A program made the position numbers and the translations under genes. Shown in pieces: positions 1 through 7,194 of a stretch of DNA of 27,772 bases. Under the pieces are notes generated by a model. That model made no database searches. It saw only the letters and a program-made list of their open reading frames with translations, and had not been told where the DNA came from. Each line of letters begins with the position of its first letter. The stretch's first letter is position 1. Source of the stretch: Candidatus Peregrinibacteria bacterium. GTDB lineage: Bacteria; Patescibacteriota; Gracilibacteria; UBA1369; LOWO2-01-FULL-3. The DNA lies in assembly GCA_016186245.1 (NCBI GenBank), contig JACPLZ010000046.1, positions 1 to 27,772 on the forward strand, given 5' to 3'.

Positions 1-835
1 CCTTCGCCATGGAACGCACCATCATCCGGCTGACAATTCCGCTCTGGCCGGACACTCCAATAAAAGCATCCGCGCCGCGCAAAGCATCCACAAGCCCGCC
101 TTTAACTTTTTCTTTATTTGTAATTTTGGCCATTTCTTTTTTATAGGGATTTAAATTGTCGCGGCCGTCATAGATCAATCCGCGACTGTCGATCAATAAA
201 ATATTTTTAAATCCATATTTCAGAAACAATTTTGCAATCGCAATTCCTGCGGCGCCGGCGCCGTTTATCACCACGCGCGCTTTTTCACAAGATTTCCCCA
301 CAACCTTTAATGCATTGATCATCCCTGCCAGACACACGATCGCAGTGCCATGCTGATCATCATGAAAAACCGGAATATCCAATTCCTCAACCAGTCTTTT
401 TTCTATTTCAAAGCACGCCGGCGCCGCAATATCTTCCAGATTGATCGCCCCAAAACTTGGCGCAATCGCCCGCACAACCCTGATCACTTCTTCCACTTCC
501 TGGACATTCAGGCAAATCGGTATCGCATCCAGCCCACCAAATTGTTTAAACAAAGCGCATTTTCCCTCCATCACCGGCAACCCCGCCAGTCCGCCTATAT
601 TCCCCAATCCCAAAACTGCCGACCCCTCAGTTATCACAGCCACAAGCCGTCCTTTCCATGTGTAGTCGTAAACCGCCGCACTGTTTTTGGCAATTTCTTT
701 GCACGGCTCCGCCACTCCCGGAGTATAAAAAACACTCACATCACGGCGGGTTTTTAGAGGCACACCGACCTCTACATTCAACTTCCCGCGGTATTTTTTA
801 TGAGCGGCAAGCGCCAGTTTTTTTAAATTTTTCAT
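1..835 (-). CDS. NAD(P)-dependent malic enzyme, 3' end cut by window
   Basis: Oxidatively decarboxylates malate to pyruvate, linking C4 acids to the pyruvate pool in the cytoplasm. I translated the 278 codons present; the C-terminus lies outside the window. Visible family motifs in order: FYTPGVAEPC near residue 37, TEGSAVLGLGNIG, NLEDIAAPACFEIE, FHDDQHGTAIV, and the Rossmann nucleotide-binding stretch NGAGAAGIAIAKL. This arrangement matches the short (about 400 aa) bacterial/archaeal malic enzymes without the phosphotransacetylase extension, although the end is not visible. The ATG at 833-835 overlaps the TGA of the upstream small membrane protein as ATGA, so the two are probably translationally coupled. 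NAD versus NADP preference cannot be told from what is seen. Confidence 0.93.
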   Translation of the reverse strand, partial: MKNLKKLALAAHKKYRGKLNVEVGVPLKTRRDVSVFYTPGVAEPCKEIAKNSAAVYDYTWKGRLVAVITEGSAVLGLGNIGGLAGLPVMEGKCALFKQFGGLDAIPICLNVQEVEEVIRVVRAIAPSFGAINLEDIAAPACFEIEKRLVEELDIPVFHDDQHGTAIVCLAGMINALKVVGKSCEKARVVINGAGAAGIAIAKLFLKYGFKNILLIDSRGLIYDGRDNLNPYKKEMAKITNKEKVKGGLVDALRGADAFIGVSGQSGIVSRMMVRSMAK

Positions 836-1119
836 TGCGGCGGAGGATTCACCGGCTGAGGAATGGCAGGTGGACGATCAGGCTTCCTCAAGCCGTTACC
901 TGGATTGATACCCGATGTGCCATCAACATCTTTTTCGATAATTCCAGGGGCAAAATTATCTTTCAATGAATACGCGAAATGTCCTATCGCCAAAATCATT
1001 ATAATTATTGCCGCCGCGACTGTGATATTTTCTTTTTTCAATATATATTTTTTAAACGAATCAGAATGCCGGCGTTTTTCCTGTTCTTTTGTCGAGAATA
1101 GTATCCGAATTCCGTTCAT
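832..1119 (-). CDS. small single-pass membrane protein, proline-rich tail
   Basis: Unrecognised 95-aa protein. It has a basic N-terminal segment (residues 1-31), one hydrophobic helix at about 32-50 and a C-terminal tail rich in proline (PRPPAIPQPVNPPP-like, residues 78-95) that would sit outside the membrane. The start shown overlaps the 3' end of the SLH-protein gene by 59 nt; no later ATG precedes the membrane helix, so a non-ATG start nearer 1060 is possible. The stop forms ATGA with the malic enzyme start, which argues that the reading frame is real. It may be a small envelope protein cotranscribed with the S-layer-type protein; no function is assigned. Confidence 0.55.
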   Translation of the reverse strand: MNGIRILFSTKEQEKRRHSDSFKKYILKKENITVAAAIIIMILAIGHFAYSLKDNFAPGIIEKDVDGTSGINPGNGLRKPDRPPAIPQPVNPPPQ

Positions 1120-2368
1120 ATTTAAAGGTATAATCCAATCCAGTCGTATAATAATAATCCACCGGCCCGGCGCCTAATCCAATTACATCCGTTTCAAAAA
1201 GAGTTTTTTCCGGCAACAAATTTAAGGCCTCCATGCCTTTCCCGTTCACCAGGATTTTTTCAAAAATCCGGCTCAGGATTTCTTCCGAATTTTCAACCGT
1301 GGGAGGAATTTCCCGATATTCCAAAGTTTCCAGCATTGCACTGATGAATTTTTGAAGTTTCCAGCCGGCCGTGCCCGGACCGTACTGGGTATAGACCGCC
1401 AGCACATTTTTATCAGGCAGATAGATGTACCAGTCAACCGCGCGATAGTTTGCATTTACAGCTTCCAGAGCCTTTAATTGGCCTAATAAAAATTCCCGGA
1501 ATGTCCACCCTGCAAACGCTCCTTTGATATTTTCGAAATATTGGCCGTCTGCGACATCTCCTTCGTTTTTATCCAAAACCGCCCGCACTACCCCGCCATT
1601 GGGATAAATCCTTGCCGCGGAAAATTGCACAAATTGTTTATCGGGTCTCAAAAAAACAATTTCATCTTTGTTTGCAGAGATTTGCCATTCTTTTTTATCG
1701 TATCTGATTTTGAACGGCAATGCGCCCTGATATTGCGGCCAATCTTTATAAAGAGGAAAAGGTTTGCCGTCATTCCAGGCCACAATTGTCATGCGGTAAA
1801 CGACTTCCGCCAGTGCGCCGCGTGTCATCACCTGATCCGGAGACACTTTGCCATTATCATCCGGCAGAATCAGATTATTGTTTTTTGCATATAGAAAATA
1901 TGGCGCGAACCAGTCCGCCGCCATCACATCCGTATAAACATCCGTTTCGACTGCCGGCATTTCAGCATTGAAAGCAAGCGTCAGCATTTTTAAAGTTTCC
2001 GAAAGAGTAACATTGTTTGCAGGTTTAAATTTGCCGTCTTTATAGCCGGTAACGATCCCTCTGCCATGCGCCGTCATCACATGTGGAAAAAACCAGTCCG
2101 TCTTGAGCACATCGGGAAATAAAATATCAAACTCTCCATCAGTTTTTATCTCGGCTGCGCCGGTGATGATTTTTAACGCTTCCGCCCGGTTTATCAGGCC
2201 GTCCGGCTTAAACGCGCCGTCGCTGTATCCTTTGATGATTTCCTTGGAATCAAGAAACTCAATCGCGGCAAAATTGTCATTGTCCTCCGGCACATCAGGG
2301 AAAGACCCGGCAAAAACCATGCCAGTCAGAGAAAAAAAGACAACGAAAGGAATGAGGAATTTTTTCAT
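1061..2368 (-). CDS. secreted protein with three S-layer homology domains
   Basis: Exported cell-surface protein of 435 aa. Residues 1-20 form a signal peptide (MKKFLIPFVVFFSL, then GMVFA, cleavage before GSF). Three SLH modules follow at about 23-68, 83-130 and 144-192, each with the F/Y-x-DV and GY-x-DG-x-F-x-P type signatures. SLH triplets anchor proteins to secondary cell-wall polymers in other bacteria. The C-terminal half (about 205-435) is an unrecognised globular region with no membrane helix, presumably the functional part. It is first in a minus-strand group with a small membrane protein and malic enzyme. A TATAAT box lies 11 nt before the ATG, so the message would have almost no leader. 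Confidence 0.9.
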   Translation of the reverse strand: MKKFLIPFVVFFSLTGMVFAGSFPDVPEDNDNFAAIEFLDSKEIIKGYSDGAFKPDGLINRAEALKIITGAAEIKTDGEFDILFPDVLKTDWFFPHVMTAHGRGIVTGYKDGKFKPANNVTLSETLKMLTLAFNAEMPAVETDVYTDVMAADWFAPYFLYAKNNNLILPDDNGKVSPDQVMTRGALAEVVYRMTIVAWNDGKPFPLYKDWPQYQGALPFKIRYDKKEWQISANKDEIVFLRPDKQFVQFSAARIYPNGGVVRAVLDKNEGDVADGQYFENIKGAFAGWTFREFLLGQLKALEAVNANYRAVDWYIYLPDKNVLAVYTQYGPGTAGWKLQKFISAMLETLEYREIPPTVENSEEILSRIFEKILVNGKGMEALNLLPEKTLFETDVIGLGAGPVDYYYTTGLDYTFKYERNSDTILDKRTGKTPAF

Positions 2369-2379
2369 GACAAAAATAT

Positions 2380-2385
2380 ATTATA
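2380..2385 (-). promoter_or_regulatory. -10 box of the SLH-protein gene
   Basis: On the minus strand a perfect TATAAT lies 11 nt upstream of the SLH-protein ATG (2366-2368). The best -35 is a weak TTGTAT with 15-nt spacing or AGTTGT with 17-nt spacing. Transcription would start only a few bases before the start codon, and no Shine-Dalgarno sequence is present, so translation is probably leaderless or nearly so. Confidence 0.5.
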
Positions 2386-2428
2386 GTGAAACCGAGAGAG
2401 ATACAACTACATACTATTGTCATTTTGC

Positions 2429-2569
2429 GTCATCCTGAACTTGGCACGTGTCATCCTGAACTTGGCACGTGTCATCCTGAACTTGGCACGTGTCATCCTG
2501 AACTTGGCGCGTGTCATCCTGAACTTGGCGCGCGTCATCCTGAACTTGGCACGTGTCATCCTGAACTTG
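2429..2569. repeat. 21-bp tandem repeat array, six full copies plus a partial one
   Basis: The unit begins GTCATCCTGAACTTGGCACG and is 21 bp long. Copies start at 2429, 2450, 2471, 2492, 2513 and 2534; the fourth and fifth carry GGCGCG variants. A seventh, partial copy at 2555 merges into the left end of the palindromic element at 2555-2628. An array of this kind reads through as a repetitive peptide but is not a gene. It sits between the divergent... upstream side of the SLH gene and the 3' end of hisS, a stretch without genes (2369-2675). Confidence 0.95.
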
Positions 2570-2628
2570 TTTCAGGATCTCTCGTAGCAATTAAATCTGA
2601 AGAGATGCTGAAATGAATTCAGCATGAC
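2555..2628. mobile_element. MITE/REP-like palindromic element
   Basis: A 74-bp element with imperfect 26-bp terminal inverted repeats: left end GTCATCCTGAACTTG continuing to CAGGATCT at 2580, right end (minus strand) GTCATGCTGAATTCA continuing to CAGCATCT. Each end is itself a small palindrome (CCTGAA...TTCAGG and GCTGAA...TTCAGC). Elements with GTCAT-CTGAA ends are very common dispersed repeats in many bacterial genomes. No open reading frame is carried. A half copy is at 4363-4388. Confidence 0.7.
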
Positions 2629-2675
2629 ACGATCAACAACACATTCACGATTCACAATGCATTTATGATACACAT

Positions 2676-4010
2676 TTAAGAATATAGCAGCTCTCCCGGC
2701 GTATACCTGTCCAACTTTTTCTCACCCAAAAGTTTCACCAGTTTATCCACAACTTTATTCATCTTCACCGTCTGCTGCTGCCCTTTGCTCATATCGCGGA
2801 TAATGGCAGTCCCCTCGCGTACTTCGGTGATTCCAATCAACACCGTATAATCAACTCTAAATTTATTTGCGATACGCAATTGCTCGTTAATGGAGCCTTT
2901 TCCGAGAGCTCCCATGGTCTTGACTCCGGCTTCATGCAGCTCCTGGATCAGCGGCAGGCATTTTCTTTTTGCCTCCTTTCCCAGCTGTGCCACAAAAACA
3001 TGCAGATCATCTTTTGAAGGCACCCGGATTTTCTCCCGTTTCATATTCGCGATAATCCTTTCCACGCCCGCCGCAAAACCGACCGCGGGAGTAGGCTGTC
3101 CGCCCATCAATTCTATAAGGCCGTCATATCGGCCTCCGCCACCGATCGCATTTTGTTCTCCATCGGTTTTATCCCAAAATTCAAAAACAGTTTTTGAATA
3201 ATAATCCAGTCCGCGCACCAGTCTTGGATTTTCCACAAATTCAATGCCGACTTCTTCCAGATAGCCTTTTAATTCCTCATGAAATTCAGCCGATTCTTTA
3301 TCAAGGTAGTCTTTCATCACCGGCGCAAGTTCCGCTAAAATTCTGCAATCCTCCTGTTTGCAATCCAGCAGCCTTAAAGTGTTTTTTGCCAGCCGCGCTT
3401 TGCAATCTTCGCAAAGAGACCTCTCTTTTCCCGCATAATAATCCTGCAAAGCCTGCATGTATTTTGCGCGGGATTCCGCAGTTCCAATAGTATTTAATTG
3501 AAGATTTACCACTTTATCAACACCCAAATCCTGATTTATCCGGTGCGCCAAAAGTATCAATTGCGCATCAAGAGCGGGATCAGACTCGCCGATGATTTCA
3601 AACCCATACTGCCAAAATTGGCGATATCGTCCTTTTTGCGGACGGTCGTATCGGAAATGCGGTTCAAAATAATAAAGCATGACCGGCTGTGGCCATTGAT
3701 TCATCCCATTTTGAATGTAGCTGCGCACGACTCCGGCAGTACCCTCCGGTTTCATTGTCAGGCTGCGGCCTTTCCGATCCTGAAAAGTATACATTTCCTT
3801 GCTTACAATATCGGAACTTTCCCCGATACTTCGTTTAAAAACGTCGGTATATTCAAGGACGGGAGTGGTGATGCGTCTAAAACCGGCCTGTCTCGCGCGA
3901 TGCCTTACTACTTTTTTTACAAAAGTGTGAAATTCATGATCCCCCGGAAGAATATCGTGCAGTCCTTTTGGATTCTGAAAGGGCTCCAATTTTCGGTTTT
4001 CCTCAGCCAT
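2676..4010 (-). CDS. hisS: histidyl-tRNA synthetase
   Basis: Class II synthetase that charges tRNA-His in the cytoplasm. The 444-aa product opens with the family signature NPKGLHDILP (residues 13-22), carries motif 2 around FEPHFRYDRPQKGRYRQF (115-132), the histidine-binding stretch GLDYYSKTVFEF, GGGGRYDGLIELMGG, and motif 3 AVGFAAGVERI, then the C-terminal anticodon-binding domain (from about residue 340). An in-frame ATG at 4101-4103 would add 31 residues, but those encode a dispersed repeat and a promoter, not family sequence. The ATG at 4008-4010 is preferred: a -10 box TAAGAT lies 7 nt upstream. It stands alone, with its 3' end facing the palindromic element. Confidence 0.96.
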   Translation of the reverse strand: MAEENRKLEPFQNPKGLHDILPGDHEFHTFVKKVVRHRARQAGFRRITTPVLEYTDVFKRSIGESSDIVSKEMYTFQDRKGRSLTMKPEGTAGVVRSYIQNGMNQWPQPVMLYYFEPHFRYDRPQKGRYRQFWQYGFEIIGESDPALDAQLILLAHRINQDLGVDKVVNLQLNTIGTAESRAKYMQALQDYYAGKERSLCEDCKARLAKNTLRLLDCKQEDCRILAELAPVMKDYLDKESAEFHEELKGYLEEVGIEFVENPRLVRGLDYYSKTVFEFWDKTDGEQNAIGGGGRYDGLIELMGGQPTPAVGFAAGVERIIANMKREKIRVPSKDDLHVFVAQLGKEAKRKCLPLIQELHEAGVKTMGALGKGSINEQLRIANKFRVDYTVLIGITEVREGTAIIRDMSKGQQQTVKMNKVVDKLVKLLGEKKLDRYTPGELLYS

Positions 4011-4017
4011 GCCCCTA

Positions 4018-4045
4018 ATCTTAGCAGTTTTTTGAAGGTTTACAA
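4018..4045 (-). promoter_or_regulatory. hisS promoter, leaderless start
   Basis: Minus strand: -35 TTGTAA at 4040-4045, 16-bp spacer, -10 TAAGAT at 4018-4023, then 7 nt to the ATG of hisS. The +1 would fall at or next to the start codon, leaving no room for a ribosome binding site. This placement decides for the 4010 start over the longer frame. Confidence 0.45.
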
Positions 4046-4048
4046 GTA

Positions 4049-4069
4049 GTTGCGAGCGAAGCGAGCAAC
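4049..4069. repeat. dispersed GCGAGCGAAGCGAGC repeat, copy 1
   Basis: Core GTTGCGAGCGAAGCGAGC followed by AAC; with the preceding A it is 22 bp and identical to 6715-6736 inside tsaD. It has short inverted ends (GTTGC / GCAAC) and an internal GCGAG direct repeat. Here it lies just upstream of the hisS -35 box. Confidence 0.85.
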
Positions 4070-4468
4070 TTTCTTCCACTATCAAATCGGATCGATCAAG
4101 CACAATGGTTCAATAGCTTGGAAACACAAAATACCAAAAAATCCCGGGAAAATAAGAGAAATGGGCAATTTTGTTGTATTTTGATATTTATTTTTCGGCT
4201 TGTTTTAACGGAAAATTAGGATTGACAGAAACTTTATGAAAATAAAATTTCCATTCTTTATGGCCCAGCATTTGTCTTTGAATTTTTTATGAAACAAATT
4301 CCAAAATTTCTATTTTTGATCGTTAAAGGTAAAGTCAATGGGTCTAATAATGATAGATTCGTGTCATTCTGAATTTATTTCAGAATCTATGTTGTGAAAT
4401 GGCATTATGACTCTTGCTACAGCCATTTTTTAAACTATAGTGAAAGTATATTTATTAACCAAAAACCT
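4070..4468. other. AT-rich intergenic region between hisS and the HNH gene
   Basis: About 400 bp without a supportable gene. It separates the divergently transcribed hisS and HNH genes. It holds a half palindromic repeat at 4363-4388 and otherwise AT-rich sequence; a TTGACA at about 4223 has no convincing -10 partner at normal spacing. No RNA gene or terminator is evident. Confidence 0.5.
4363..4388. repeat. half copy of the palindromic element
   Basis: GTCATTCTGAATTTATTTCA followed by GAATCT: the same 26-bp end module as at 2555-2580, with the palindrome arms kept (TTCTGAA / TTCAGAA). The distal end of the element is missing here. Confidence 0.75.
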
Positions 4469-5419
4469 ATGAATAATCCAAACATGAATCCAAAAAATTT
4501 ACATTACAAGTTTGTCCGACTGGGAGTAGCCAAAAGAAAATTGACTTATGAACTCTTGGCAATTATTCCGGAAATTTTTGAAAGTGGAATCTGGAAAAAA
4601 TATGCATCAACTATCTTTATTTATGCCGGGAAGTTTGGAGGACTGAGCAGACCAATGGTGGAAAAGAGATTGAATTTGGAAAAAGATCTCCAGAATAAAC
4701 CAGCCCTTAAAAAAGCCATCAAAACTGAGGGTGTCTATAAAGTAGCCATGGTCGCAAAACTAACCACGCCGGAGCTCGATAAAGCAATGGCGGATAAGGT
4801 AATGAATATGAGCAAATCAGCCATAAATACTCTTTCAAAAGAGCTTAGACAAAAAGAAGAAATTACCCAAGCAACAATCTGTGAGGCAAAAGCTGAAACA
4901 ATCAAAATAGAGTTGGATGAAGAGATGACTCTTTTATTTCTAAAATTGAAGAAAAAATATGGAAAAGATATAAGTCACAGAGATACTATGAGGATTATTT
5001 TAAGGAAAATGGACAAACTGGAAAATGGCTTACGGATAGGGAAAAAACGTAATTTTAGCAGAGATTTGCCCGGGAAAATCCAGACAAAAGTGGAAAAAGA
5101 TGGTGAAGTAACAAATACTGTTAAACCTGTATCCCGTCATATTCCTGCACCCAAAAAACGAGCAGCGCTTGCTTCAACTAACGGCCGTTGCGCTTATCCA
5201 AATTGTAACCATCCTCCGGAAAATTGGCATCATCGCGACAGATTTTCACAATCAAAAAGCCATGATTCTGTAGTGCCGCTCTGTAAACATCATCATGAAT
5301 TCATGCATAATGGACTGGTCAAAAATGAACTCGATGATCCGAAAAACTGGCAACTAACGATTGAATCTGCTGTAAATAATCAAATTGATAATTTATATAG
5401 GAAATATCATCGGCAGTGA
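4469..5419 (+). CDS. HNH endonuclease-domain protein
   Basis: 316-aa protein of a type frequent in small-genome bacteria. The N-terminal two thirds (to about residue 220) is mostly helical and lysine-rich, with the stretch IPEIFESGIWKKYASTIFIY that may bind DNA or other proteins. The C-terminal HNH module has C241 and C246, the H254/H255 pair, C272, H274-H276 and H280, i.e. a Cys-chelated HNH with the usual LCKHHHEFMH ending. An earlier in-frame ATG at 4394 would add 25 residues directly beside the repeat half copy; I prefer 4469 because the added residues look unlike the domain, but the choice is not certain. No neighbour suggests a substrate. TGA is the stop codon. Confidence 0.85.
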   Translation: MNNPNMNPKNLHYKFVRLGVAKRKLTYELLAIIPEIFESGIWKKYASTIFIYAGKFGGLSRPMVEKRLNLEKDLQNKPALKKAIKTEGVYKVAMVAKLTTPELDKAMADKVMNMSKSAINTLSKELRQKEEITQATICEAKAETIKIELDEEMTLLFLKLKKKYGKDISHRDTMRIILRKMDKLENGLRIGKKRNFSRDLPGKIQTKVEKDGEVTNTVKPVSRHIPAPKKRAALASTNGRCAYPNCNHPPENWHHRDRFSQSKSHDSVVPLCKHHHEFMHNGLVKNELDDPKNWQLTIESAVNNQIDNLYRKYHRQ

Positions 5420-5569
5420 ATAATCAAGCAAGGTAATGGGAAAAGCTTTTGAATCCTGTTGGAAGCCATGGCTTTTTGTAGGCAAAAAACAGCTTGGTAC
5501 TTGGACAAGCATGACTTCATGGAAGTGAGCCACAAAGTGCGTGTTGGGCGATGAATTTTTTATTGCTCA

Positions 5570-5953
5570 CTATCTCTTTCCAGTTTCAGGATTTTTAGTG
5601 TACCAAACCCCCTGCTGGCGAGCACCCCACACTGGACCTCTATAGAAACCGTAATAACGAGAGCAAGGCAACCATAATTTTGGATCATTTTTTACCGCCC
5701 AAAAAAGCGCTTTCCCGCGCAGTCCTTGTTTTTCGAGTGCAACTATTCCATCATAAAGTTCACGAATCCTCTGTAAAATGGTTGGAAGTCCATCTTCGGT
5801 TAAAATATCCGCCTCTTCTTTCCTTCTTTTTGCGGCTTCTAAAATTACGGTTTCATCTATTCCAAAACTGAGTCCTCCAACTAATAAATCTTGTGGCGGT
5901 ATGCGCTCGCCAGTAGGAGTAAATTGTTCATCTTCTGTAGAATTTTCAACCAT
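5570..5953 (-). CDS. hypothetical protein, 127 aa
   Basis: Not recognised. A soluble protein with an acidic N-terminus, a predicted central helix pair (about residues 35-85, with KRRKEEADILTEDG and IRELYDGIVALEKQGL) and an aromatic, basic C-terminus (RYYGFYRGPVWGARQQGVWY). There is no signal peptide or membrane helix. It stands alone between the HNH gene and tsaD with about 100-150 bp either side, which hold nothing I can identify. Codon composition resembles the neighbours, and the reverse frames are poorer, so a real gene is likely. Confidence 0.6.
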   Translation of the reverse strand: MVENSTEDEQFTPTGERIPPQDLLVGGLSFGIDETVILEAAKRRKEEADILTEDGLPTILQRIRELYDGIVALEKQGLRGKALFWAVKNDPKLWLPCSRYYGFYRGPVWGARQQGVWYTKNPETGKR

Positions 5954-6051
5954 AGATAGTCGGTAATTGGTAATTAAAGTACTGAATTATTAAGCGATTT
6001 AAGCCGAAAAGCAATCAAAAATTTTCCGCCTAACTTCTATCCATCTTCTTT

Positions 6052-7125
6052 TCACCACATCTCAAACGACGTAGTCGGCACGATATTTGTAGCTGCGCGA
6101 TAATTTTCAGGGGATTTTTTATAAATAAAATACGCCGCCGCCGCAATCATCGCCGCGTTGTCGGTGCAGTATCTTAAGGAACTTGGATAACGAAATTTGA
6201 TCGCCTCGCCAGTATTGCCTGTTTCATCGATTCGTTTTTGAATGGCCTCCCGCAGCCTTTTATTTGCCGAAACACCGCCGGCCAAATGTAACTCTTTTAC
6301 ATCCGGATGCGCCTTATAAGCGCTCATCAATTTCTCGGCCAGAACCTCCACAACCGCTTCCTGGAAACTCGCCGCCATATCCTTCTTGAATTCTTCATCC
6401 TGCTCGGTCAAAGGCGTTTTTTTCACTTCATTCAAAACCGCGGTTTTCAATCCCGAAAAACTGAAATCCAGACTTCCTTTTTCCAAAAAAATCCTCGGCA
6501 GTTTAAATCGCTCGGCATTTCCTCCCTCCGCCATGCGCGAAATCGCCGGCCCGCCCGGATATCCCAGCCCCAAAATTCTCGCAACTTTATCAAATGCCTC
6601 TCCCGCGGCATCATCCCGTGTCTCACCCAGCATCTCGAAATCACCATGTCCGCGCATCAAAATCAGCTCATTATGCCCGCCGGAAACAGTCAAAATCAAC
6701 ACGGGAAATTTGACAGTTGCGAGCGAAGCGAGCAACCCTTCCTTTTCCCAGCCACCAGCCTCCAGCCAATTCGAATAAATATGCCCCGCAATATGCTGCA
6801 CCGGAATCAGAATTTTCCCCTTTGCATACGAAATAACATTGGCAGTTTCCGTACCGATTATTAAAGAACTCAACAGCCCGGGTCCGCGCGTGACCGCAAC
6901 CGCATCAATTTCTTCCCAACCAATTTCAGCTTCAACGATAGCCTCTTCCAAAACAGGAATCATTTTCAAAACATGCTCCCTTGCGGCTACCTCCGGCACA
7001 ACGCCGCCCGTCTTTGCATGCAGATCAATTTGGGAATAGATGACATTTGACAAAACTTTCCATCCGTCCTCCACGACAGCACAGGCGGTTTCATCGCAAG
7101 ATGTCTCGATTCCCAGGATTTTCAC
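6052..7125 (-). CDS. tsaD: tRNA N6-threonylcarbamoyladenosine synthase subunit TsaD
   Basis: Transfers the threonylcarbamoyl group to A37 of ANN-decoding tRNAs, together with TsaB/TsaE partners elsewhere. The 357-aa product starts MKILGIETSCDETACAVV, has the metal-binding pair H111 and H115 in QHIAGHIYSNW, the SGGHNEL turn (148-154), the GEAFDKVARILGLGYPGGP loop and the C-terminal CTDNAAMIA motif. The start codon is GTG (7123-7125), forced by the conserved N-terminus, with a -10-like TAATAT 6 nt upstream. Residues about 121-139 carry an extra segment, GWEKEGLLASLATVKF, partly encoded by a dispersed 22-bp repeat. Divergent from the CCA enzyme. Confidence 0.96.
   Translation of the reverse strand: MKILGIETSCDETACAVVEDGWKVLSNVIYSQIDLHAKTGGVVPEVAAREHVLKMIPVLEEAIVEAEIGWEEIDAVAVTRGPGLLSSLIIGTETANVISYAKGKILIPVQHIAGHIYSNWLEAGGWEKEGLLASLATVKFPVLILTVSGGHNELILMRGHGDFEMLGETRDDAAGEAFDKVARILGLGYPGGPAISRMAEGGNAERFKLPRIFLEKGSLDFSFSGLKTAVLNEVKKTPLTEQDEEFKKDMAASFQEAVVEVLAEKLMSAYKAHPDVKELHLAGGVSANKRLREAIQKRIDETGNTGEAIKFRYPSSLRYCTDNAAMIAAAAYFIYKKSPENYRAATNIVPTTSFEMW
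6715..6736. repeat. dispersed GCGAGCGAAGCGAGC repeat, copy 2, inside tsaD
   Basis: Same 22 bp as 4048-4069. On the minus strand it encodes the residues LLASLAT in frame, between the H111/H115 metal site and the conserved SGGH turn of TsaD. Confidence 0.85.
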
Positions 7126-7131
7126 GGGAGC

Positions 7132-7137
7132 ATATTA
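7132..7137 (-). promoter_or_regulatory. -10 box of tsaD
   Basis: Minus-strand TAATAT 6 nt before the GTG start; a weak TTTAAT lies 17 nt further upstream as a possible -35. The spacing implies a leaderless message with a GTG start. No Shine-Dalgarno sequence is present. Confidence 0.35.
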
Positions 7138-7194
7138 CTGGAAAATCGCGATGTATTAAAGTAGAATAAAGCATGTTTTTTCCTCAATCATTCC

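Noticed and set aside
2429..2569. Possible CRISPR array
   Set aside because: Copies are head to tail with no unique spacers, and no cas genes exist; the Cas4-like nuclease at 26086 is far away and unlinked.
2386..2616. Repetitive peptide frame (HPELGTC repeats)
   Set aside because: It is only the translation of the 21-bp tandem repeat.
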